Program-made: the position numbers and the translations under genes
Assembly: GCA_951230915.1 (NCBI GenBank)
Contig: OX579634.1
Coordinates: forward strand, 372,001 to 436,000
DNA: 64,000 nt
Reading direction: 5' to 3'
DNA from: Antitrichia curtipendula
Taxonomy: Eukaryota > Streptophyta > Bryopsida > Hypnales > Leucodontaceae
The notes under the pieces: generated by a model
The model's database searches: none
What the model was told of the DNA's origin: nothing
What the model saw: the letters and a program-made list of their open reading frames with translations, nothing else
Part shown: positions 21,315 through 32,975 of the stretch, one piece after another
Position numbering within the stretch: position 1 is the first letter of the stretch
Layout: each line of letters begins with the position of its first letter

Positions 21315-23608
21315 GTGACGGGCCCAAGGAGGCCGCAATAGGTCTGGATACAGTGAAGCTCGACCCATCTGTAGGCCTGCGCACATGAGTCGGGGTAAGG
21401 GCTGAATTATGGAAAAGGGCGGGTCCCACCCCGTTACTTGCGTTGTCAGACCGGGCTCCCACCGCACGCCACCTGTCGGGTGAATTTCTACAAGCTTACG
21501 GCCCAGGGTAAACCTGAAATGGAATGTTCAGCGATTTTTGGATCGTTGTCAGCGGGGTTTATTTTTTTTCGTTGTTTCGAATGTTCAGCGGGGTTTATTT
21601 TTGGATCGTTGTCAGCGGGCTCGTTGTGGAAGGTGAGAGACGAGGAGGAGTTGCCGTGCGACTTCGTGACTGTCCTAAGTTTGGAAAGTCCCGATTAACC
21701 CTGAGGGCAAAAACTTGCGGTAACCATTCCGTGAGGGCTGGGTTGAGCAAACCCGTAATTCCGCGCCCTCATATGCGACGTCGTACGCTCCTGGGGAGCC
21801 TCATGTGCGCGGGCCTTGTGCCTTGGCAGATGAGGGGGTGAGTGAGTGAGGTCTGGCTGTTGGTGTCCCACGCGGCTTCTGCAACTGGGACCGACGTTGG
21901 CTGGTTAGCTTTTTTTTTTTCCATTTAAAAATCAAATAAATTGACACAAATGAAAGCCAGCCCAGTCGAGGGGTGGCGTTGGTTGGCAGTTCAGGCCCAT
22001 CCACTTGGGCTTGCAGCTGGATTTAAGGTACGTTATGCAGCGCAAATGACGGATAACTTACTGTGCGATCCTCCCTTGCAAGCGTCCAAGTTTCAGATGT
22101 GTCAGTGAGTCCCACTGATTTTCCATTTCCCTTTAACATAGCGTACGACGGAAGGATGGTCACAGGTGGTGGGGATGGAAATGCGCTTTCCTTCCTCCGT
22201 CAAGCTGCAGTGGTGGCCGGAATCCATTGCTCTGTCCCAGGTAGGGGCAGCGCAACTTGAGCCAGGCCAGGGCCCAGGCAGGGGATTGCGCAACTTGATT
22301 GCAAAAGGCTCACAGTTTCAAGTGAAGTTCTCCATCAACCGTGCCAACAAGCGCCAGCTCCGCCATCACCATCACCATCACCATCTTGTGGACTGGATCG
22401 CACTCACTCAATGTAGTTACTTTCACACGCTTCGTACGGCAAGTAGTTGCTGGAATTCAGTGCTACAGTGAGGACATGAGAAGTGTCCAGAAGACGGACG
22501 GACCTCCCGGAAAAGTGCAACGAAAAGGTGCTGGGTTGGTAATTCATTCAAGGTTGGTAATTCCTATCCTCTCTCTGACATGTGTATCAGGATAGTGACA
22601 AGTACACCATCTCTCGCACGCTTGCTGGAGATATTAAGGTAACTACGCTTGCACTTGAAAACATCCTGATAAGCATCAGAGCACAGTTCTTATTTCTTAT
22701 GATTAAATTGTCTTAGCTTTTGGTGGGGCTTGTTGCCAATTGAGAGAATAGCGGGAGAATCAAGCTTCTCTTTAGCGTGTCGTTTTGGACACGGACAAAC
22801 CATCATTGAATTCTCAATTCGGTGAAATAAGAAAGACATGACCAACATGAAGACTTCGAATTTCGGAAGATTTACACTTCACATGCAGAATTGGGTTCAA
22901 TTCGACGGCACTTCAATTATAAATACTGATGATAAATTCCAGCCAAAGTGGGTGGACTCCTTAGTTGGGACAGAACATGATTTTCACAACTGTAGTGAAA
23001 TGACAAAAAACACGACATTTTGTAATTATAATCAAGCATTAAATGCACTTTGTGCTCACCAAACGGACCACATCAAATCCAGTTTTGAGCATTGAGACAA
23101 GAAGTAGTTCTGTGACTAGTGCTGCATCAGGAGTATGATGCTTCCAAAGATTTATTCGCACTTTCTCAGCGTTTCGCTTTGCAATGAGGCCTCTCTCGGG
23201 ACAGTATACAAGACTCGGAACAAATGCGTGAATGCTCCAAGTAGGTCACATGAGCGCAGTCCACTCAAGATGTTCAATCCGGTGTCAAAACTCCTACTTT
23301 CCAAAATCCTACGACTACATGTATGTTGCAACAGAAATCGATTGCAAGAGACACTCGCATGAAATTAAATTTACACTGCTGCATAAAACCTCGTAACGAA
23401 GACAGACAATCGAGCCCCAGCTCCACCTTCTGTCTCCACTACCCATATCCTAAACCCTAAAATGAGGATCAAGAGAATTCATGCCCGCGTTCCTCCGCAG
23501 GCTGCACCTTCGGAGGAATGATTCCGAAAATGGGTTTTGCTCGAGGACTCGAAACACGAAAACCGTGACCTCTCGATCATTGAATTGCAAACCCTTGCGC
23601 ATCAGTAG
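21315..23608. other. GC-richer intergenic stretch
   Basis: No gene is recognised, although base composition between 21,400 and 22,600 is more balanced than elsewhere. It holds a two-unit tandem duplication (21522-21625, period about 57) and a short CATCAC run at 22366-22385. The stretch before 23608 should include the 3-prime UTR of the AP2/ERF gene. Confidence 0.35.
21522..21625. repeat. Two-unit tandem duplication
   Basis: GAATGTTCAGCG and GGATCGTTGTCAGCGGG each occur twice with a period near 57 bp. Confidence 0.7.
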
Positions 23609-24469
23609 TCATACCATAAACACGTTGCAAACAGGGTCTTCCATGGGCTCAAACTTGCCGGACAGTTGACGACAATTTTGATATTGCTGGAGGTTCACAG
23701 TCCTGCGACCTGAATTCGACTTCGACAATTTTCTCGAGGTCCCTTCCAAAGCTGGAAAATCCTCCAAATCCAGGAAGCTGATGTCGTCAAACTTGGTAGC
23801 ATCCCACGCTAATTCCACGTCTTCCAAGCTCACAAAGGAGTCTTCTTCTTCCTCTTCCCCTTCTTCTTCAGGAGGGGGAGAAGATTCGCCCGTGCAATCG
23901 AGCTCCTCATTTTCAACAGTCACCCCAGATTTGGTCGCGGCGCATTTCGACCGCGATCGCTCCCCGGTGGTGCCCGAATTTTCCGACTCCGCGGGGCGTT
24001 GGTGCGACTTGGGGGATATCTGCGTCTCGTTCTTGATGCTCTTGAGCTGCACGTCAAGGGATTGCGCCTCGGATTTCACGTGGAGGGAGACCGGGGTGCA
24101 CGGCTCGGCCGCTGCAGCCGCCGCAGCGGCCGCGACTTGCACGTCGCGGGGCGAGTGGCATTCGGGGAGAGACTTCGGAGGCGAGTCCGGGAAGTTTAAA
24201 GTGCCCGTGGAGCCGCGCAAGCATACCACAGCGGCGTCGTAAGCACGAGCTGCCATCTCCGCCGTGGGGAATGACCCTAGCCAGATGCGCGACCTCTTGT
24301 TCGGCTCCCTAATCTCGGACACCCACTTCCCCCATTGCCGCATGCGAACCCCTCGGTACTTGGGACTCCCCACGCTCTCAGGCTCCTTCTTCACTAAGTA
24401 ATGCCGCGATCCTGCTGCTGCCGCCCTAACCTCCGTCGCAGATCTCTGGCTCCTGTTCTTCTCTACCAT
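23609..24469 (-). CDS. DREB-type AP2/ERF transcription factor, intronless
   Basis: This is a 286-aa nuclear transcription factor with one AP2 domain (residues about 37-94), which binds DRE/CRT or GCC-like promoter elements. The domain shows [37 protein letters not shown] and LNFPDSPP. The Val and Glu of KWVSEIREP are the residues that mark DREB rather than ERF types, and the LNFPDSPP ending recalls the A-5 group (inference). It continues with a poly-Ala run (about 113-121), a Ser-rich middle, an acidic stretch [10 protein letters not shown] (about 201-210) and a hydrophobic/acidic segment [20 protein letters not shown] that could be an activation domain. No DLNxxP-type repression motif is seen. 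I chose the ATG at 24469 (context ACCATGG); upstream the frame opens only from TTG. The lack of introns is usual for DREB genes. Confidence 0.95.
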   Translation of the reverse strand: MVEKNRSQRSATEVRAAAAGSRHYLVKKEPESVGSPKYRGVRMRQWGKWVSEIREPNKRSRIWLGSFPTAEMAARAYDAAVVCLRGSTGTLNFPDSPPKSLPECHSPRDVQVAAAAAAAAAEPCTPVSLHVKSEAQSLDVQLKSIKNETQISPKSHQRPAESENSGTTGERSRSKCAATKSGVTVENEELDCTGESSPPPEEEGEEEEEDSFVSLEDVELAWDATKFDDISFLDLEDFPALEGTSRKLSKSNSGRRTVNLQQYQNCRQLSGKFEPMEDPVCNVFMV

Positions 24470-24696
24470 GGTCGTGACCAATCCTCCAAGTTCAGGATAT
24501 TCCAAAATCACAGAACGAACCAACCTGCTGTGCACAACAATTGCGATCGAAAGCGCTCGCAACCCAAACCTCTCAAATTCCAAGTTCAGAAATGAACTTG
24601 CTTGCTTCTGGAAGCAATCAACGCTTCAGCTTCAAATTCAACTTCACAAAAAGAACCACACTCAATCGCAGAAAGGAACAAAACTAGGAGTCCTCC

Positions 24697-24703
24697 TTAT
24701 ATA
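24697..24703 (-). promoter_or_regulatory. TATA box of the AP2/ERF gene
   Basis: The minus strand reads TATATAA here, 228 bp upstream of the chosen ATG. This would place the transcription start near 24,670 with a 5-prime UTR of about 200 nt. Confidence 0.55.
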
Positions 24704-25296
24704 CACACTGCCTCAACACATCTACACGCCTTCCTGAAGATTGGGATTGAACTAGCGAAACTGGGTGGCAACTACCGCAATCAAACCGGGAAGCTAACTC
24801 GGGCAGCCGCAACACACGGGCCAGCCAGCCGGATGTGCCGAATGAGCTCGGCACAGTGGCACAGCTAATGAAGGTAATGCACGGAGACGACGACTCTGAC
24901 GACAATTGACGAAAGCTCGTGCGAGATTGGTTGTGAGAGCGCGAACACGTGAGGATTGCGCAACAGGGTCTGACTTTTCGCGGTTCGATCTGCGCCGGTT
25001 CAGTTGAAGGTTCGGAAGACCTCTAGAACTATTAATACTGTTGCGATGCACACGCACGGTTAAATTCAACTTACACAGTGAAGCGCAAGCTGAGCAAGCG
25101 TTAAGTTCTAGACTCTCCGTCCCTCGATGGGCCCTTCTGGAAGGCAAAGGTTAACCAAGGGGGGACGCGTGTCCAGACGTAAGTTAAATATCTCTCGAAG
25201 ACCGAAGGCCCCGCCAGCAGGCCAGCACGCATCGATCAGCGACGGACGGATGTGACGTCGCGTCATGACCACGATAACTAAGTTGTTAGATAATTC

Positions 25297-25334
25297 AGAT
25301 GTATGCATGTATGCATGTATTTATGTATGTATGT
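25297..25334. repeat. ATGT microsatellite
   Basis: Imperfect ATGC/ATGT tetranucleotide repeats run for about 38 bases. Confidence 0.7.
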
Positions 25335-25480
25335 ACAGTACTACTCTCCATGTGTTTTTCCTACTATTATTAATATTATTATTCAACTTCCAGGTATTTG
25401 CACTGAGAGCCGCTTCGTCACAGGCTGGTCCACGATGGCTGACTGATAGCGGGTGCGCGTCGCCTCGCAGCTTGAATTGA

Positions 25481-26496
25481 AGTTACTCACGAATCCAGTC
25501 CGCGATGGCTTCGACGATTCTCCCCAGTCTGTCTGTTCTGTTTGGGTCGTTGAATCCCAGCAACTGAACTTAGTGGCGGATGCAGATTGTCAACGCCGGT
25601 CTGGAGCACCGAGAGTTAACACATGCTGCTTTTAACAGAGTCCTTCATCGGGAGTCAGCATCATTGATAGCACGAAAAATTCCAGTATGTTACCTGCGAT
25701 ACAAAATGGACTCAATCTTGGCGGTCACTCTGTATTCACAGAAGAGTATGTCTGCAGACCACCGGAATTATGAATACCTTGGAGGCAAATTTGTGCATTG
25801 CACGGAATTGAACCTGTTGATAAGCTGACCCCTGCATACTCTTGCCTAAAATGTACACATTCCAAACAAGAGTGTACTTTTTTGAAACAAGAGAGCAGAA
25901 CTGGTGGATTTGGATACACTTACTACAAGCACTTTGAAAAATTCATAGTTCATTCTTGAGATGTTCAAAATACACTCGCTAACCGAATCTGAATTTGTCT
26001 TTCGAATGCCAACAAGACCCAACAAAAAAAACAAAATAGTATGGAGGAATCATGATGAGACTCTTATTGAGTTGGTTGTAGGTTTAGTTACCTTACACCA
26101 AGTGGAGTTATGGTTTTTTCCATTCATACACTCTAGCCTTCTTCATTTTGATTGCTTAGAAAGACAATCGTTTTAGTGTAGCAAGTGCACAAGATATTCT
26201 AGAATGTCATTGGAGGAAAACGTCAAGTTAAAGAAATCTAGAGGTATTCAAATTTTATTAAGCATTAAAGTAACCACACCTAGTTGCGACCTATTTCTAA
26301 AACCAACCCCTACAAATTCTTACCTAAAATGTACAACCTCAAATTATAATAAATAGTCTAGGTGTTGTTAGTTTATTGCAAATTGGCAAAAATAATGGAG
26401 GTGATGAGTATTATACCTTTTGTTGGGCTTAAAACTTAAGGCATGTTCAAGACCAAATTTCAACTACCACTTGGGTTGCAAGAAGTGAATAAAACA
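25481..26496. other. Gene-free stretch
   Basis: I see no gene. Short ORFs lack recognisable domains. Confidence 0.3.
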
Positions 26497-26498
26497 TA

Positions 26499-26856
26499 CT
26501 CCCTCCGTCCCAAAATGATCTTCCTATTACACAAGATGTTATAGATTAAGCTCAAAAAGAACTATTTTTTCAAAAAAAACTGACTTATGAATAGAGTTTG
26601 ATGTCCTCCTATTGTTCTGAAATTTTGAGTTTTAAATTAGTTTTCAAAGTGTGGTTTCAAAGTGCTTGAAAATTGAATTTTTGAGTCATTTTTGAAGAGC
26701 ACCGGTGGCCACTCACTTGATGCATGGGATTGGTTAGCATGCCCATGCTTTTGGACTATGTACAAGTGTCACTAGCTCCCTTTCTCCTCCAACAAGAAGA
26801 TCATTTTGGGACACTAAATAAAGGTCAACAGGAAGGTCATTTTGGGACGGAGGGAG
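26499..26856. mobile_element. Stowaway MITE, 358 bp
   Basis: The left end CTCCCTCCGTCCCAAAATGA and its inverse on the right (TCATTTTGGGACGGAGGGAG) match the standard plant Stowaway termini. TA target duplications lie at 26497-26498 and 26857-26858. It has no ORF. Mobilisation of Stowaway by mariner-like transposases is established knowledge. Confidence 0.95.
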
Positions 26857-26858
26857 TA

Positions 26859-29609
26859 TTTGTTATGGAATTTGGAGCTTCTTAGTGTGAAGAGAAAGTC
26901 CCAATTGTTTAAGTCCCAAGTTTTCTCATGTATAATACTATGTGGCAAATATATGTCAAAAAATGGGTCAAAATTTTTTATAAACTCATTTTGGGGACAT
27001 TTTTTGCATACAATATGCCAAGAAAAAAATTTGTAGATAAAATTAGCCTATAATGATGCTTGATTTAGTATAAATATAAATATCTTGTTATATACAAAGC
27101 AATAAATGGGACTTAGAATGTGAGTAGTGTCTTTGTTTTACTTGACTCAACTCATAGTCTAAATGCCTTGTCCTTGAATTCAAAAACTTCCAAAGATACT
27201 TCTATATAGGCATTTTAAAGTACACCAAGCCTTGACCTTTTAGCCTTAGTTAGTGCAAAGCACCAACTCCACCAAATCAAATTTTAAGAATTCGGTAAGA
27301 TTTAAGACATAGTAAAAATTAGCCCTTGGTAGGATCAAGTGAGAGTTATCCACCATAAATTTAAATTAAAATATCATCTCATTCTAATCCTTTCTAATTC
27401 TTTTGAGTATTATTCAAGAATTTGAAAGGATGTTTTTCTAGCATTTCAAATTGAAATTAATAATTTAAACAATTCTTCTCATTTTTCTTCTAGCTATCAA
27501 ATGTAGGATCTTTGTAGACATTGGAGTAATCAACATGTAATAGGTTGTTCACATATTTTTCACCTAAACAATTTACTTTAGGCATTGTTTATAGAAAATT
27601 ATCATTTTATGTGTTCATATTTTAAGGTCCTAGGAATTATTATTCAATTTAGAGGTCTTTTGAATTCAAAAATGGGATATACAACCCATCTAAGTCCAAA
27701 TGGATAGACAAGATGTTCAATAGAATATTTTTTTGTAAAAGGCCTAAAATATTAAAATAAAGATCACATTTTACTTGTGGATTAGCTTTGCAAAGCAAAA
27801 ATAATTGAATGCACTCCACCCACTAATACACAAGCACCCTTGTATTATAACATAAATGTCTTTCCCTAGATTTTTGATTTTGTTATTTAAAAACATTTAA
27901 TATAATTATTTTAAGCAAAAAATAAGAAATTCAACATGATTCTTTTGGCAATTTTTAAGAAAAAAATTGCTTAAAAACATTAAACATAATAAGGTTTGAA
28001 AAGTTAAAACAAATTTAAAACAAAATCTAACACAATTTTTGTTAAATCCAAGGAAAAATAGTTATGTTTATACATGAGTAGTTTTGTCCTAGGTGCCTTC
28101 AAATAATTTAAAGAGGGTCAATATATTTTGCAAAACAAATTGGCGAAAAGCAAATAGATGCCACTTTTTTTGCCTAACTTCTTTGTTACCTTAAAAATGA
28201 GTTTTATTTCCTCAAGTTATTATTAAAATTCAATAAATTTAAATTCATAAGGCTTAGTTCTTAGTTTTTATTTTTCAAGTAGCATTTCAAATCAAATAAA
28301 CACCAAATATTGAGCATTTTATATCGAATTTTATTGCTTTATGTCAAAGACCAAGGTAAAAACTTCAATACAATTATATTCCTAATTTCAAAATAAAAAT
28401 CAAATTAGTTATAAAAATCAAATCATTTGGATCTTCATTGGCATTTGTACCTCTTTCAAAAGAATCATATTTTATAGTAGACTCAAATGGCAACAAATAT
28501 GAAACTTTAAAGTTTTTAAATTAAAAAATAAAACCAATTTCATTTTTTCCTCTACTAATTGAAAATTTTCAAAACTAGTAGGAAACATAGATATTCGTCT
28601 ATAAAAAATACCTTTATTTATTTTGGATAAATTCCCATATTTAAATTATTTCATGGAATTACATTTGACTTTGTAAAAAAGGAAAAGAAACATCCATGGT
28701 TTAATGGTACCATCAAACTTCATTGGTTTTCTATAGAAAATCTTACATTTCAAAAATTCAGTATTTTTTCATGTAATAATTTTAATCTAAAATTTCTATC
28801 CATTTGTTCATACTTATAAACATCAAAACAAAATTTATGTGGTTTTCTTTAGTGAATTCTTAGTAAATTCAGAGCAATTTCAAAAATACTTAGACTAATA
28901 TGAAAATTTTGTAAAGTTGATAGCCAAATAAACATTGTGGTATAATTTGTTGTACTTTTTAACTAAGACTAAATAGAATGAGTTCAAAAGTAGTATATTT
29001 TTAAGTTTTTAAGATAATATTATCAAAAGGCTACAAAAATAGAAATTTTAATCATTTTTAAAATTTTCCATATGGAATAAAAATTATAATATAGAAGCTA
29101 CATTTTCTTAGTTGAACTTAACAATAATTTAAATTAAAAAAACTATTAAAATATAAAATGTTTGACTTTGAAAATACCCCTCAGACTTGCAATGTTGTAG
29201 GAATAACATGTGTTTCAAATCCTTGATGGGACATCTTGAACAACCTCATTTGTAAATCCAAACTTTTCTTCTTACAATTGAAATTATATGGTATAGAATG
29301 TAAGCATACAACGTAGAGTGAAGTTGATGCAAAGCCTCAATAGAGAGAAGGAAGAGAAACTATTATAATTATAGGGCAAGGTTGTCCTACACTTATGATT
29401 CCCTGAACTACTTTAAAACATCATTTTTAACACCTACTTTATCATTTTTTTATAGTATGTCCAAATTCCACCCTATTTTTTATTTGTAGGAAAGTGTGAC
29501 GTGGACTAACAAGAGTGAAGGAATCATTCTGCAATCTGCACTTGAGACATTCAGTTCCTTTGATCCCCAAATTTAAACAAAATTGTCGGGCAGTTACAGA
29601 GTTGTGACT
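26859..29609. other. Gene-free AT-rich stretch
   Basis: No gene is recognised. The part from about 28,700 to 29,190 is one copy of a dispersed repeat (family H, see that entry). Confidence 0.35.
28700..29190. repeat. Dispersed repeat family H, copy 1
   Basis: It is collinear with 54150-54650. Shared blocks are CAAACTTCATT(G/A)G, ACATTTCAAAAATT, a TTTTCTTAGTTGAAC-like block, and the end TTTGACTTTGAAAATACCC. It is diverged and has no visible termini. Confidence 0.6.
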
Positions 29610-29907
29610 TACTTCCTCTGTCTCACTAATAACCTCCAAATCAAGCAGAATTTTTGTCTCACTAAAAAACTCTGTTTCTTGATTTGAACGTTGAGTAAGT
29701 GTTTGTTGTATTGAACAACCTTGTGGGGGCAAGTGAAACAATCTAGGAGCATTCCTTTGGCCTAGCAAGTTTGGTCTTGCTCATATAAGGCACCTTGTAC
29801 AAATTGTTTCTCTAGATAGTAGTGTTAATGATGCATTTAGTGACCACTTCAACACTATAAAAATTTGTTTGTAAAATGGGATAGTTTTTTTTATTGCACA
29901 TATTTAG

Positions 29908-31516
29908 CCCCTAAAGCCCCAAGGGTGTTTTTTGCCCAAAAGCACTCAAAACTACCACTTCTGTTGTATTCACTTAAGGAAACCAATTTTTTTTGTTTTT
30001 TTTGTAAATTTAATCGTAGGATCTTGTACTTAACTTGTCTGAAATCATGTAGTAGAAATTTCATCAAATTTCACAGTACGGATTGGAAGATATTAGAATT
30101 CAAAGTTGAACAAAAAGTTTTTTTTCAAGAAGATGCTTAACCCCTAAAGGACCAAAGTCCCCTCGGGGGACACTTGGGATTTCGGGCAAGGTCGTTCAAA
30201 GTGGTTTTTTGACCTGATTTTTTGAAACTTTTTGTGTGCGTGTAGCTTCTCACAAGCTTCGCGTACATATAATTTTCATCATAATCCGACATGTGCTGTA
30301 GAAGTTATGATGTTGTTTACCTCCAAAAGCAGTTCGTAGGGCAGCTGTGGCAAAGGAATCGTTGTTTGACTGTGCAGGGGCAACTGAAATTTTTGGCAAA
30401 AGTAGAAGCCACTCTGCCACCATTATTGAAGCCATCTGTCATGAAAATCAAAAGAGAGAGAAGTACTTGGTTGGAAACTGTGGGAAGAAGTGCACTTCTA
30501 CTAAAACTGAATGAGAACTCCCCGGGAACCTATTGGGAACATCTTGGGTCCCTTTCTACAAGGGCTGCCCACTCTGTAATCTATTTTGGTGACTGCTGCA
30601 AACTTTGGAAGGTCATAGAAATTAGAGATTTTCACTTTTTTGAGAAATTTTTGTTCCTACTAGTTAATTATGAGTATATCTTTGTATCCACCGTTAGGAT
30701 TTTCTTTATCACTAAGTATGTGGTGGGAAATTTGATTCGAAAATTCAGTAGTGTATTGCCAATTCTTGGGACATTGTGGCATTACAAGAATTTCTGGCAT
30801 GTGCTCGGGATGTTGGATTGATATGAAAATTGGTATGCATATGCCTAACTTCATTACCTATAAGAAAAAATTTTAAACCTATGGTGTGTAGTGCAAAAAA
30901 TTTGAGCACAAGGTGATCAAAGTCATCTGAAATTCTGGGGCACAGTGGAAAAAAAAAAACTTTTCACTTTGAATGCAAATATCTCCCAATCCGTAAGGTC
31001 AAATTTAATGAAATTTTAATACCATCCTCTCAAAGAAGTTAAATTTAAGATCCTACGGTTATATTTTCAGAAAAACTATTTTTAAACCTTCGTGAATGAA
31101 CGCAGCAGAAACGGCAGTTTTCAGTGGTTTCGGAGCCAGAAAATGGCTTGGTCCTTTAGGGGTTAAATTGCCCAAAAAACTAAAATTGTCTATAACTTTC
31201 TCATTCCTAGTCCAAATAGAATGAATCAAAGCTTCATATATAGGTTAAAAGATAATATTTTAGAAAAAATATTCAAAAATATATATTTTGACTTTTTGTG
31301 ATTTTTTTTGGGCTACCCGCCAATCTCCATTTCTTGCTCATTGTGCCCTAACTTTTTCATCCGGCATTGGATTGAAACAAAAAATTATATGTCCACAAAG
31401 CTCTTGCAAAGCTAAAAAAACTCAAAAAATCTCAAAAAAATTCACTTCAAATTGAGACAATAGGAACCTACCCAGACCCAAATTATCCCCCGAGTAGACA
31501 AGCAGGGCTTTAGGGG
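29908..31516. mobile_element. TTAA/TTAG-target element, family A copy 1
   Basis: It begins CCCCTAAAGCCCC and ends CTTTAGGGG. It sits in F1 between TTAG (29904-29907) and GTAG (31517-31520, one change). The homologous empty site in F2 reads TATTTAGGTTGGG, so the insertion duplicated TTAG. It is itself split by element B at 30141-31162. Without that insert it is about 580 bp, like copies A2 and A3. Confidence 0.88.
30141..31162. mobile_element. TTAA-target element, family B, 1022 bp
   Basis: It begins CCCCTAAAGGACCAAAG and ends GGTCCTTTAGGGG, flanked by TTAA (30137-30140 and 31163-31166). The empty site in copy A2 (49.8 kb) reads GATGCTTAAATTGCCC with a single TTAA, so the insertion duplicated four bases. 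The ends start with CCC and the target is TTAA, as in piggyBac elements. The plus-strand ORF at 30291-30821 (176 codons) has no transposase motif that I recognise, so the element is probably non-autonomous. Confidence 0.88.
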
Positions 31517-31797
31517 GTAGGTTGGGAAACACATTTCTAGAATCCTATTGTTGCCACCACCCTTTAAATCATTTAAATTGACAAAGTTGGTAGCATTTAC
31601 AAATTATGCTCAAATATCATACTTTCCACATAGATTTTAGGTGCCTAAACAACAATGCCTAAACTAGAGATTTTGCATAGATTTAAATGATAGCTTACTT
31701 GTTCGTGAATACATGTATTGCTAGCACTATGACTAAAAATACAGTTAATCATTCAAAAAGAAGAATTTTGGAGGTTTTTAGTAGGACGGGGGGAGTA

Positions 31798-32431
31798 TTT
31801 TCTAAATTTCTGGGTTATGTTATGACGTGTTGCTGAGGGAACAGAAAATCGTCTTGATAACGGCGACGGTATGGGACTGTGCAAATAACGGAGGTAGATC
31901 AAATTGAGACGTCAAACTTTTCATCAACATGCTAGGGTGGTGCAGTGTCAATCTGTCATCCAAAACACAGTTCTCATCCAGGTTGACCGTATTGAATATG
32001 TATTGGATACTCCCTGGTTCTAGAGTATAATATCTAGTGCTAGGATACCGAATATGTACTGGATGTCAGGTCAGCCTATTACGACCCAGATTTGTTATCT
32101 AGGTACCTTGAAGAAGCTTGGAGAAGCTATTTGTTAACTCACATATTTTTTAAAGATTGAAAAGTTCCGAGGAAGCCATTTGCAAGTAGAATCAAGACAT
32201 TCCATAAAAAAATGATTTTTCTATGATTTTTCAAAGCTTGTTGGGACGAAAGCAATAGAGCATGGGTAGACCTGTACAAAACCACATGCTGATGTGTCTC
32301 CTCCTCCAAGTGCATTGTCATGATGCTATAGGGTTGCTAAGATTGTGGTAATGGATGAGTGACTGATGCAAATGGGAGGGTTCACTAGATGTCAAGATTG
32401 GATGCCATTGACGGCATTGGATTATTCTACT
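31798..32431. other. Gene-free stretch
   Basis: No gene or element end is recognised. Confidence 0.3.
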
Positions 32432-32435
32432 TTAA

Positions 32436-32975
32436 CCCCTAAAGGACCAAATGATGTTTTCTAGCAACAAAGTGATTTTGGCAGCTCACTGCAATTTTTA
32501 TTTTTATTTTTATTTTTTTGAAATTCCACACAACGTATAGTTGAGGAGTAGCTTTAAAGCACAACAATTATCATAACTTTCAACTACATGGTTAAAAAAG
32601 TTATTGCACAATATGTAATTTTCTTTGTTCGGCGAGAAGCCCAAACAACTCAAAATATTTATTTTAAAATGAATTTTATAAAAAATAAAAATTTAAAATT
32701 GGTATTCTAGAGTCATGTATATATGGAAAGCTTTGAATCATTCCATTTTGATCAATGAGTCAAAAGTTATGAGGAGTTTTAGTTTGTGGGTAGTTATGGA
32801 ATCTCTACTCTATGATAAACTTTGAAGCCCTTTATTTAACTCAATCTTCAATATTTTTGAAAAAAAAGAAGCATTGGATGTAGATTATTTATTACAAAAT
32901 TACAACCATTGGGATTGGCATTTTTCAATTCCATACCTAAATTCTTAACAATTTAGTATTTAAAATCCTTCTCCA
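32436..32975. mobile_element. TTAA-flanked element, family C copy 2 (right end lost)
   Basis: The left end CCCCTAAAGGACCAAATG follows TTAA (32432-32435). It is collinear with 52541-53045 through the block CAACGATT..GGGATTGGCATTT and diverges after about 32,975. I find no matching right end. Confidence 0.75.

Larger units (their letters stand above)
24470..25480. other. Upstream region of the AP2/ERF gene
   Basis: This holds the promoter and probable 5-prime UTR of the AP2/ERF gene. It is GC-richer than the rest of the window, with CG-rich words around 24,800-25,260 including TGACGTCGCGTCA (25252-25264), which resembles a bZIP site. A short ATGT-type microsatellite lies at 25297-25334. Confidence 0.5.
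29612..31795. mobile_element. Stowaway-like element F1, split by nested insertions
   Basis: The left end CTTCCTCTGTCTCACTAA and the right end (inverse CTCCCCCCGTCCTACTAA) flank the element, with TA on both sides (29610-29611 and 31796-31797). Removing the nested element A1 and one 4-bp duplication leaves about 571 bp. That is collinear with the second copy at 56299-57454, which is about 580 bp without its own nested MITE. The ORF at 29768-29442 overlaps its left edge and is not a gene. Confidence 0.85.

Noticed and set aside
22366..22385. CATCAC run as a His-tract coding exon
   Set aside because: It is a short simple repeat with no supporting splice sites or homologous domain.
23781..24242. 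153-codon plus-strand frame inside the AP2/ERF gene
   Set aside because: It is an antisense shadow of the Ser/Glu/Ala-rich coding sequence and has no independent domain.
30291..30821. 176-codon ORF in element B as a piggyBac transposase
   Set aside because: There is no Asp-rich DDD motif region and it is far too short. It is most likely a chance frame in a non-autonomous element.
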